A DNA stretch of 5,638 bases from Nitriliruptoraceae bacterium (GTDB lineage: Bacteria > Actinomycetota > Nitriliruptoria > Nitriliruptorales > Nitriliruptoraceae): assembly GCA_007121975.1 (NCBI GenBank), contig SKJO01000194.1, positions 1 through 5,638 of the forward strand, given 5' to 3'. The notes beneath the pieces are model-generated. The model was not told where the DNA came from. It did not search any database and was given only the letters and a program-made list of their open reading frames with translations. The translations under genes and the position numbers were made by a program. This document shows, piece after piece, positions 1 to 5,171 of the stretch (the stretch's first letter is position 1; each line of letters starts with the position of its first letter).

Positions 1-476
1 CCGTGGAGGCAACCGAGACGGCACTCGCCGCGGCCGGGATGACGGTCACCCGCGACACGATGTCGGAGACCTTCGCGCGCCTGACCGTGGCCAGTCGCGA
101 CGAAGGGTGCCGCATCGACTTCGCTGCGGATGTCCGTATCCGTGAACCGGACACCGAAGGATCGACGGCCATCGTCTCGCTGGAAGAGCTGGCGGCCGAC
201 AAGGTCCTGGCGCTGTTCGGCCGCGCGGCTGCGCGCGACTTCCACGACGTCGCGGAGCTTCGACGGCATTTCAGCTGGGAGCAACTGTTCGCACTGGCGA
301 CCGAGAAGGATGTTGGGTTCAGTCGCGAGCGCTTCCTCGAGGCCGTTGCCGCATTCGATCGCCTTGATCGCGACGAGTTCGAACTGTCGGCAGCTGCCTA
401 TCGCCAGTTGCGTGACGAGGTCCACAACTGGCCGTTGCAGATCGGTCATCGCCGAGGTCCCCGACGAGGACGCTGA
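1..476 (+). CDS. AbiEii/AbiGii-type nucleotidyltransferase toxin, C-terminal part (5' end outside window)
   Basis: The reading frame is open from the left edge (first full codon at base 3) to TGA at 474-476. The GTG at base 3 is probably internal, because AbiEii proteins are usually well over 200 residues and only about 157 are seen. Numbering from that GTG, the visible part has RIDFAAD (37-43), which may carry a late catalytic-core Asp, then LEELAADKVLALFGR (60-74) and ARDFHDVAEL (77-86). The last two match the family's C-terminal K...R/K-D-x-x-D motif (K67, R78, D79, D82). A helical tail follows. The nucleotidyltransferase GG/GS motif and its Asp pair would lie upstream, outside the window. 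Known of the family: AbiEii is a cytoplasmic nucleotidyltransferase toxin, paired with an AbiEi antitoxin, that inhibits growth or aborts phage infection. The antitoxin is not visible and would be expected upstream. The family call is good; the toxin role is inferred from homology. Confidence 0.8.
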   Translation, partial: VEATETALAAAGMTVTRDTMSETFARLTVASRDEGCRIDFAADVRIREPDTEGSTAIVSLEELAADKVLALFGRAAARDFHDVAELRRHFSWEQLFALATEKDVGFSRERFLEAVAAFDRLDRDEFELSAAAYRQLRDEVHNWPLQIGHRRGPRRGR

Positions 477-506
477 CCCCGACCAGCCCGACGGAGTCGT
501 CTCCTG

Positions 507-540
507 CCGCCGCGCCGACTCGACGAAGACGGCGCGGTGG
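507..540. terminator. Strong hairpin downstream of the AbiEii-like gene
   Basis: Bases 510-517 (CCGCGCCG) are exactly complementary to 530-537 (CGGCGCGG) across a 12-base loop. The stem extends to 507-517 with 530-540, 11 pairs including one G-T pair at 509/538. It begins 30 bases after the toxin stop codon, which suits a transcription end. No T-tract follows on either strand, so a classical intrinsic terminator is not shown. It may instead protect an RNA 3' end, or be a chance product of high GC. Confidence 0.35.
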
Positions 541-629
541 AGGCCCTGGATCGTGCGTTGTCCAACCGTTCACCGATGCGGGCTCCTGGATCGACCGGCG
601 GACGCCACCTGGCTGTTCAACGCCTGCAG

Positions 630-1094
630 TCAGATCAGACCCGTTCCCGCCCACCTCAGCAGAAGGCTCGTTGCTGTGACGCCCTCTTGGCAGGGGCTGA
701 CCGGCCGTCCGGGTCGGTCCTCGGGAAGGTCGTTGCGCTCCGAGGGCAGCAGCCCGGGGCTGTCGAGCAGGGTGGTCGCGGCGATGCCGATGGCCAGGAT
801 CGACGAGGGTTCGCATGCAACGATGTCCGCGGTGGCGGGCCGGCCCATCACCACCGACTTCTCCCCGAGGAGGGAGTCCGGCTTCTCAGCCCGGGTGAGC
901 GCATGCCCGTCACGCTGGACCGCGACCGGGTCGTGCACGAGGCCACGCTTCGGGACGGTGTCCGGTCGTCGCCGATCCTGCGGTGGGCCGGCCGACGAAT
1001 GGACGCGTCGGGACACTCCCGGTTCGAGCCTCATCGGCAGGACCATCCGGCGGGTCCCCGCACCCTCGACCAGGAGCCACGACGTATCACGCAC
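630..1094 (-). pseudogene. Possible decayed cyclic-nucleotide-binding-domain protein
   Basis: A minus-strand frame from GTG at 1094-1092 to TGA at 632-630 (154 codons) shows strong third-position G/C from about base 915 to 700, so it looks like a present or former coding region. That part contains VAVQRDGHAL, LLGEKSVVMG and RPATADIVA. The order resembles the end of a cNMP-binding (Crp-like) beta roll, where V-x-RDG is followed by G-E-x-[AS]-hh...RSATV. The phosphate-binding Arg of the RSA motif is replaced (PATA). An RLEPG-like segment upstream lies about ten residues too far away, and the intervening translation is low-complexity and Arg/Pro-rich, suggesting frameshifts. No DNA-binding domain follows, and there is no clear Shine-Dalgarno sequence. 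The 5' end abuts the heliorhodopsin start in the opposite direction. It could be a small uncharacterised gene or a chance reading frame. The domain resemblance is weak and is inference. Confidence 0.25.
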
Positions 1095-1116
1095 CGACGG
1101 GCTGCTCTTCCCCGAC

Positions 1117-1896
1117 ATGACCGCCGAGGCGGTCGATGCCCGGCTTGCGCGCCTGCGGGTGCAGAACGTCATCCTCGGCGTGCTGCACCTGGTGCAGGCC
1201 GTCGCCGTGTACAGCCTGAACGAGACCGGCTTCTCGCTGCCGATCGCGGGCACCTACCCGCAGGGTCCACCCGGTACCCCGCCGGAGCTGATCGAGCTGT
1301 TCTCCCTCGACGTCGGCTTCTGGGTCGCGATGTTCCTCGCGATCAGCGCGCTGGCGCACTTCACGATCGCCTCACCGTGGTACTTCGCGCGCTACGCCAC
1401 CGACCTGCGGCGCGGCAAGAACACCGCCCGGTGGGTGGAGTACTCGGTGTCCTCCACGATCATGGTGATCCTGATCGCGGCGGTGACCGGCGTCGTGGAC
1501 GTTGCGGCGTTCATCGCCATCGCCGGTGCGAACGTCGCCATGATCGCCTTCGGTGACCTGCAGGAGCGCTACCTGCGCCCCGGCGGTTCGCTGCTGCCGT
1601 TCTGGATGGGCACCGTGGTCGGTCTCGCCCCGTGGATCGCGATCCTGTTCTACGTGCTGGGGGTGGGGAACCCGGACCGTGACCTGTCGCTGGTTCCCGG
1701 GTTCGTGTGGGTCATCGTGTTCGCGCTGTTCGCGTTCTTCTTCTCCTTCGGGTTGAACCAGTGGCTGCAGTACAAGCGCATCGGCAAGTGGGCCAACTAC
1801 TTCCGTGGGGAGACCACCTACGTCGTGCTCTCGCTGGTCGCCAAGTCGCTGCTTTCCTGGCTGGTGTTCGCCAACACCCTGGTCCCGCCCGCCTGA
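1117..1896 (+). CDS. Heliorhodopsin (HeR), retinal-binding seven-helix membrane protein
   Basis: The 259-residue product aligns from end to end, as I recall it, with the prototype heliorhodopsin 48C12 (about 253 residues). Shared landmarks are GVLHLVQ (21-27), the loop PIAGTYPQGPPGT (42-54), HFTIAS (81-86), RWVEYSVSS (105-113), LLPFWMG (159-165), WLQYKRIGKW (216-225) and LSLVAKS (238-244). K243 in helix 7 is the expected Schiff-base lysine. E108 matches the counterion Glu107 of 48C12; H24 and H81 match His23 and His80; S239 lies one helical turn from K243. Known of the family: these proteins have inverted topology (N-terminus in the cytoplasm), bind all-trans retinal, do not pump ions and show a slow photocycle; their role is thought to be sensory or regulatory. 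ATG 1117 is chosen because the helix-1 lead matches family length and no good start lies further upstream. No Shine-Dalgarno sequence precedes it. The gene stands alone, convergent with hipBA, with no retinal-synthesis gene in view. Confidence 0.96.
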   Translation: MTAEAVDARLARLRVQNVILGVLHLVQAVAVYSLNETGFSLPIAGTYPQGPPGTPPELIELFSLDVGFWVAMFLAISALAHFTIASPWYFARYATDLRRGKNTARWVEYSVSSTIMVILIAAVTGVVDVAAFIAIAGANVAMIAFGDLQERYLRPGGSLLPFWMGTVVGLAPWIAILFYVLGVGNPDRDLSLVPGFVWVIVFALFAFFFSFGLNQWLQYKRIGKWANYFRGETTYVVLSLVAKSLLSWLVFANTLVPPA

Positions 1897-1976
1897 GCGC
1901 CGCGGGCGGCCGCCGGCTGGTGCTCGGGCGGTTGTACGCCGCGGGACTCCCGGGTCATTGCCTCGGGCGAACGTCG

Positions 1977-1993
1977 CCGTGCGAGGGGCACGG
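1977..1993. terminator. Small hairpin in the convergent gap between the heliorhodopsin gene and hipA
   Basis: CCGTGC (1977-1982) and GCACGG (1988-1993) form a perfect 6-bp stem with a 5-base loop, 80 bases after the heliorhodopsin stop and 41 bases beyond the hipA stop. A palindrome GGCGGCCGCC lies at 1905-1914, just after the heliorhodopsin stop. Neither has a T-tract, so a shared bidirectional terminator is only plausible from position. Confidence 0.25.
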
Positions 1994-2034
1994 TGGGGGA
2001 CATCCGCGGGAGCGAGCGCCACCGCGAGGCGGGG

Positions 2035-3282
2035 TCATGGTGCGGTGTCCAGCAGTTGCTCGGCCCTGCGTCCGATGTGATGGCCGGTTGGGGTGTCGTC
2101 GGCGTGTTCGCCGATGCGGTGGATCCAGCGCTCGACGACGGTGGGTGCCTCGTCCGTGGGGATCTTCCAGGCGTGACGTCCCGCGATCTCGCGCACGAGT
2201 TCGTTCTGGGTGACGTCGTCGAGGCTGCGGTACACACCGCCGACCCACATCGCGCAACGGACCTCGAGCTTCGGGAAGAGCACGGTGGGCACGGTGTCGT
2301 ACAGCGGGGCGAGACGGACGGTTCCGGGTGGGTCGAGGAGCAGCGAGAGGTTCTTGGCGTGCGCGTCGGCGTTGCCGATCAGCACGGTGAACACCATCGC
2401 GCCGGCCAGCGTGTCGAGCTCGGCGTCCGGGGCGGCAGAGCGCTCGAGCAGCAGGGTGGCGGCGTCTCGGTAGCCGGGTCCTCCGTGGTCCTGGTACTTG
2501 ACCCTGCCGTGGCGTGCGGCGGGGTCCAGGCCGACTGCCTGCAGGAGGTCTTCCTGGTGGATGCGGCGGACATGCCCCCCGTCCACGATGCGGTCGTAGC
2601 GGTTGACGAGCAGGCACGGACGGTCGGCGATCTCCAGCAGCTGCGGGTCGATCGTGGTCAGCTCGCTGCGACGGGCGATCCGGAGCGCTTCGGCCTCGCG
2701 GACCACGACGCCGGGATGGGCGAGCGGGTCCGGTTTCAGGATGTGGGTGGAAGGAAGGCCGGCGACCGGCCGCCCCCAGCCGGTCGGGCCGTCGGTTGCG
2801 ACCAGCAAAAGCTTGTCCTGGAGGCCTGCCAGGGACAGCTCGCTGTCGGCGTGTGCGCCGAGCGGGTGGTCCGGCAGGGCCGAGATCGCGGCCGCGAGCT
2901 CGTCGAAGCTCGCGTAGTCCACCGCGTGCGGCTTGCGCCCCGCAGCGTCATCGTCCGGGTCGCTGATCGAGAGCGCTCCGGCGATGTCGCGTCCGAACGC
3001 GGCGAGCAGACCCCAGGTGTCGGATGCGACGAGGTCGCGTTGCGCAGCCAGCGTCGCCCGGGTCTGCCCCTCGGGCAGCAGGCCGTTGAGGAACGCGGTC
3101 GCGTCCTGCCGGTGGCTTGCCACGGGCAGCGAACACGACACCACCGGGGTGCGCGCGGGCCAACGGTCCCTCGCAAGCTCGGTGTAGGTCAGCTCGATCC
3201 GGCCGGACCGGCGTTGCTCCCGCAGATGGGCGATGACCTCGCCGTGCATCGACATGTGCAGCAGGGTCGGGCGATCAGCCAT
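2035..3282 (-). CDS. hipA: HipA-family serine/threonine-protein kinase toxin
   Basis: The 415-residue protein is close to the usual HipA length (about 440 in E. coli). The N-terminal subdomain carries FLNGLLPEG (64-72), typical of the family. The kinase core follows. SLAGLQDKLLL (150-160) matches the E. coli SVAGAQEK loop that carries autophosphorylation site Ser150; here the Ser is also S150. HILKPD (180-185) has the nucleotide-binding Lys (K183), then VNRYDR (226-231) and VKYQDHGGPG (261-270). GNADAHAKN (303-311) has the catalytic Asp (D306, E. coli Asp309), and LAPLYD (324-329) the Mg-binding Asp (D329, E. coli Asp332). All key residues are kept, so the kinase is probably active. Known of the family: E. 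coli HipA phosphorylates glutamyl-tRNA synthetase, halting translation and promoting persistence; some relatives use other synthetases, so the target here is unknown. ATG 3282 overlaps the hipB stop by 8 bases, indicating coupled translation. Confidence 0.93.
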   Translation of the reverse strand: MADRPTLLHMSMHGEVIAHLREQRRSGRIELTYTELARDRWPARTPVVSCSLPVASHRQDATAFLNGLLPEGQTRATLAAQRDLVASDTWGLLAAFGRDIAGALSISDPDDDAAGRKPHAVDYASFDELAAAISALPDHPLGAHADSELSLAGLQDKLLLVATDGPTGWGRPVAGLPSTHILKPDPLAHPGVVVREAEALRIARRSELTTIDPQLLEIADRPCLLVNRYDRIVDGGHVRRIHQEDLLQAVGLDPAARHGRVKYQDHGGPGYRDAATLLLERSAAPDAELDTLAGAMVFTVLIGNADAHAKNLSLLLDPPGTVRLAPLYDTVPTVLFPKLEVRCAMWVGGVYRSLDDVTQNELVREIAGRHAWKIPTDEAPTVVERWIHRIGEHADDTPTGHHIGRRAEQLLDTAP

Positions 3283-3523
3283 CGTGGGCACCGCGGCGGC
3301 GTACGACGAGCTCGAGGTCCACGACACGCAGCAGGTCGAACAGCAGGTCGAGCAGACGTGAGGTCCTGCCGTTCTCGACCTGCGCGAGGTAGGGCCGGGA
3401 GATGCCGACGCGACGGGCGATCTCCTGCTGGGTCAGCCCGGCGCCCCGGCGCGCGTCAGCGATCGCGGCGCCAAGATCGGCAGCGCTGCGAACCGAGTGC
3501 GTCCCACGGGTGTCGCCCCCCAC
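3275..3523 (-). CDS. hipB: HipB-like helix-turn-helix antitoxin and repressor
   Basis: The 82-residue protein has a Cro/C1-type (HTH_3) fold. The helix-turn-helix covers about residues 30-50, LTQQEIARRVGISRPYLAQVE, followed by NGR. The C-terminal part, LLDLLFDLLRVVDLELVVRRR (57-77), fits the short strand by which HipB-like proteins dimerise. GTG at 3523-3521 is chosen because GGGAGG (3534-3529) sits 5 bases upstream, an excellent Shine-Dalgarno match. The frame stays open further upstream, but the extra translation looks noncoding and would run through the inverted repeats. Its TGA overlaps the start of hipA, the usual antitoxin-first order. Known of the family: HipB binds and restrains HipA and represses the operon, with HipA as corepressor. 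Autorepression here is supported by the repeated half-sites directly upstream. Confidence 0.9.
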   Translation of the reverse strand: MGGDTRGTHSVRSAADLGAAIADARRGAGLTQQEIARRVGISRPYLAQVENGRTSRLLDLLFDLLRVVDLELVVRRRGAHDG

Positions 3524-3546
3524 GACCGCCTCCCGTTCGTGTTGAG

Positions 3547-3587
3547 GTATCGGAACATCGTAACAGGCGTGACGGGCGTTGCGATAC
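3547..3587 (-). promoter_or_regulatory. Likely hipBA promoter inside an inverted repeat (operator candidate)
   Basis: Bases 3547-3556 (GTATCGGAAC) and 3578-3587 (GTTGCGATAC) form an inverted repeat with one mismatch in ten and a 21-base spacer. On the minus strand a -10-like TACGAT (3562-3557) lies in the spacer, about 34 bases before the hipB start codon. At normal spacing the -35 region falls inside the distal arm, but no good TTGACA match is seen there. A repressor dimer on these arms would cover the promoter, as expected for autorepression. An additional direct half-site, CATCGTAAC, lies at 3556-3564. Confidence 0.5.
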
Positions 3588-3611
3588 GACAACTTCTGCG
3601 TCTCAGTGGCG

Positions 3612-3633
3612 GGGGTAACGCTATCGTTACCCC
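3612..3633. promoter_or_regulatory. Perfect 9-bp palindrome between hipBA and the divergent small gene
   Basis: GGGGTAACG (3612-3620) and CGTTACCCC (3625-3633) are exact reverse complements around CTAT. The right half includes TATCGTTAC (3622-3630), which shares the TATCGNNAC pattern with the half-sites near the hipB promoter. The site lies about 90 bases upstream of the hipB start and about 150 upstream of the divergent TTG start. It may be a second HipB operator or a site for another regulator. TATCGT (3622-3627) could also serve as a plus-strand -10 for the downstream gene. Confidence 0.5.
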
Positions 3634-3779
3634 GTGTCGGCCGGCCGGCCGGGGCCCGTGGGGTCGGCGGTCCGTGCCGGGAAGGCTCGGCCGCGTGCGG
3701 GCGTTGCAGCAGGGTGCGGGCGGGCGCGTGCCGCCGCACCCCGCCGCGCTCGTGACCCGTTGCGGACCAGGAGTCCCCG

Positions 3780-4091
3780 TTGCTGCAGCTCGCCATCTCC
3801 ACCGAGGCCGCCGATCGGGTCCGTCGAGCCGGCGGGCGCGTGGCCATCGACCTCATCCAGCCCGTCGGCTGCGGGAAGTCGGCCGAGGTCGCCATCGACA
3901 CCCACCTCACCGGCAAGGACCTGACGCGCTACGCGCACGCCACCCACGACGACGTCGAGGTACTGCTCGCCCCGGCGTTGACGCGCGCGGCAACCTCGGT
4001 CCGCCTCGAGGTGACCGGGCCCCGGTGGTGGCGGCGGCTCGAGGCCACGCTTGATCAGCCGCTGCCGGGTTCCGACGCCTGTGCCCGCTGA
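3780..4091 (+). CDS. Small protein, possibly HesB/IscA-like (CC/Se-motif type)
   Basis: The 103-residue product starts at TTG 3780, chosen because AGGAG (3769-3773) lies 6 bases upstream. It opens with LAISTEAADRVRRAGG (4-19), a pattern seen at the start of HesB/IscA-like folds (I-T-x-x-A-x-x-x-hhh). Next come VAIDLIQPVGCGKS (21-34), DDVEVLLAPAL (57-67), and an ending VRLEVTGPRWWRRLEATL (74-91). The single central Cys (C31) sits where related small proteins carry a Cys-Cys or Cys-Sec pair; the three-cysteine cluster-binding set of IscA is absent. It is soluble, with no signal peptide or membrane segment. A cluster or metal role is therefore uncertain. GCGKS is not a Walker A loop, since the upstream Gly is missing. 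The gene is divergent from hipB and shares its upstream region. It is real by codon bias and ribosome binding site; the family call is tentative. Confidence 0.75.
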   Translation: MLQLAISTEAADRVRRAGGRVAIDLIQPVGCGKSAEVAIDTHLTGKDLTRYAHATHDDVEVLLAPALTRAATSVRLEVTGPRWWRRLEATLDQPLPGSDACAR

Positions 4092-4168
4092 GCGGCCGGG
4101 GCCGTCGGCCGGCGGCGGGCCCGCGCCACCTCGGAGTCGGCGTCAGCAGTCCTGGGGGTGGCGGTAGC

Positions 4169-4174
4169 TATCGT
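4169..4174 (+). promoter_or_regulatory. Candidate -10 element for the methyltransferase gene
   Basis: TATCGT within GCTATCGT (4167-4174) lies 28 bases before the chosen ATG at 4203 and fits TANNNT. The same GCTATCGT octamer occurs at 3620-3627 upstream of the previous gene. No clear -35 hexamer is visible, so this is weak. Confidence 0.25.
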
Positions 4175-4202
4175 CGCCCGGACCCGAGCCGGTGAGCGTG
4201 GC

Positions 4203-4964
4203 ATGACCGAGCCTTGCGAGTATCCCGATCATCCCGACCGCTCCGGTTGGGAGCGGTACTTCGCGTCGGCCGCCGACACCTACGACGACGAGCCGTTCAC
4301 CGGGGCGACCGACGCCGAGATCGCCCTGCTGCGTGACGTGCTGCGCTTCGAGCCTGGCCAGCGGTTGCTGGATGTCGGCTGCGGGACGGGTCGGCACAGC
4401 GTGCCGCTGGCGGCGCTGGGTCTGCAGGTCACCGGGGTGGACCTGTCCGCGCAGATGCTCGCCGGAGCGCGGGAGCGTGCCCGCCGTGAAGGCGTCGAGG
4501 TGGAGTTGCTCGAGGCGGATGCGCGCTCGCTGCCACCGATGGCCCCGTTCGACGCCGCGATCTGCCTGTGCGAGGGCGCGTTCTGCCTGGTGGCCGATGG
4601 CGTCGAGCCGCTGGCCCATGACCGTGCGGTGCTGGCTTCGATGCTCCGGGCGCTGCGGCCCGGCGGCCGACTGGTCCTGACGGGGCTGAACGCGGCCCGG
4701 CTGCTGCGTGACTGGGGGCGCGGGGAGGTGGCCGGCGAGGTGGACCTGCTGACCCTCACCGAGACGTCGTCCTACCCGGGCGAGGGGGGCGCGAGCCTGC
4801 GCCTGCGAGAGCACTACCACCTGCCCGACGGGCTGCGCACGCTGGCCGAGGCGGTCGGGTTCGAGGTCGAGCACGTCTGGGCCGGTGGGGCGGGCGACTG
4901 GCGGCGCGAGCCGCCCACCGTTGACGACTACGAGCTGATGCTGGTGGCCCGCCGCCCGCGCTGA
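4203..4964 (+). CDS. Class I SAM-dependent methyltransferase
   Basis: The 253-residue protein shows the Rossmann-fold methyltransferase order. Motif I is LLDVGCGTGRH (55-65), binding SAM. VTGVD (76-80) ends strand 2 with the acidic residue D80 that contacts the ribose. EADARSLP (104-111) has the adenine-side Asp (D106). FDAAICLCEGAFCL (116-129) is strand 4 and the start of the active-site region. LRPGGRLVLTGLN (151-163) is the usual post-strand segment. The C-terminal part, with REHYHLP (202-208), LRTLAEAVGFEVEHVW (211-226) and DDYELMLVARRP (241-252), matches methyltransferase_11/25-type proteins. Substrate cannot be told; small-molecule methylation is most likely. ATG 4203 is preferred over an in-frame GTG 45 bases upstream because GGTGAG (4191-4196) sits 6 bases before it and MTEPCEYPDHPDRSGWERYF reads as a natural N-terminus. 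It is 111 bases after the preceding gene, so co-transcription is possible but not shown. Confidence 0.93.
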   Translation: MTEPCEYPDHPDRSGWERYFASAADTYDDEPFTGATDAEIALLRDVLRFEPGQRLLDVGCGTGRHSVPLAALGLQVTGVDLSAQMLAGARERARREGVEVELLEADARSLPPMAPFDAAICLCEGAFCLVADGVEPLAHDRAVLASMLRALRPGGRLVLTGLNAARLLRDWGRGEVAGEVDLLTLTETSSYPGEGGASLRLREHYHLPDGLRTLAEAVGFEVEHVWAGGAGDWRREPPTVDDYELMLVARRPR

Positions 4965-5072
4965 GGGTGCAATCCGGAAGGTGGGGAAGCGCCACTGCCC
5001 GCCCCGGTCACGATCGGCGCGGACCAGGAGCGCGGCTGCGTCGTCGTCGGGGCCCTGCTTCCCGTGCCCGTT

Positions 5073-5088
5073 TCCGTCCCCTGACGGA
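5073..5088. other. Short hairpin in the methyltransferase-SLH intergenic region
   Basis: TCCGTC (5073-5078) and GACGGA (5083-5088) form a perfect 6-bp stem with a CCCT loop, 108 bases after the methyltransferase stop. It could end that transcript or lie in the leader of the SLH gene. There is no T-tract. The rest of the 207-base gap shows no gene; TAGCAT at 5100-5105 fits a -10 but has no -35 partner at proper spacing. Confidence 0.25.
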
Positions 5089-5171
5089 GCCGACGTCGCT
5101 AGCATGCCCACGGCACCTGGCGCAAACGGGAGCAGGCCGAACGGGTGGCGGTCCGCTGGGAGGAGTCGGCG

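Larger units (their letters stand above)
477..1116. other. 640-base stretch without a convincing intact gene
   Basis: Several frames stay open across this stretch on both strands, as expected at this GC content, but none gives a plausible complete protein. The plus-strand frame in phase with the heliorhodopsin gene is open well upstream of base 1117. Its translation there is rich in Arg, Ser and Pro and resembles no family I know, so I treat it as a shadow. The hairpin at 507-540 and the possible minus-strand remnant at 630-1094 are listed separately. I see no tRNA, repeat array or insertion-sequence ends. Confidence 0.5.

Noticed and set aside
130..1116. Long in-frame extension upstream of the heliorhodopsin, suggesting a fusion protein
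   Set aside because: The translation is Arg/Ser/Pro-rich, resembles no domain, and overlaps the AbiEii-like gene in another frame. The protein from 1117 already has full family length.
1993..3618. A 541-codon plus-strand open frame opposite hipA and hipB
   Set aside because: It is antisense to both genes, which carry all family motifs and proper overlap. The translation has no family resemblance.
3858..3881. GCGKS in the small protein read as a Walker A nucleotide-binding loop
   Set aside because: Walker A needs GxxxxGK[ST]. The residue four positions before the GK glycine is not Gly, and the protein is too small and otherwise unlike a P-loop NTPase.
4965..5060. Riboswitch-like pattern (GGTGC...GGGAAG...CTGCCCGCCCC) after the methyltransferase, reminiscent of a cobalamin element
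   Set aside because: The order and spacing do not match the cobalamin box, no conserved core is present, and the downstream gene is an SLH protein, not a cobalamin-related one.
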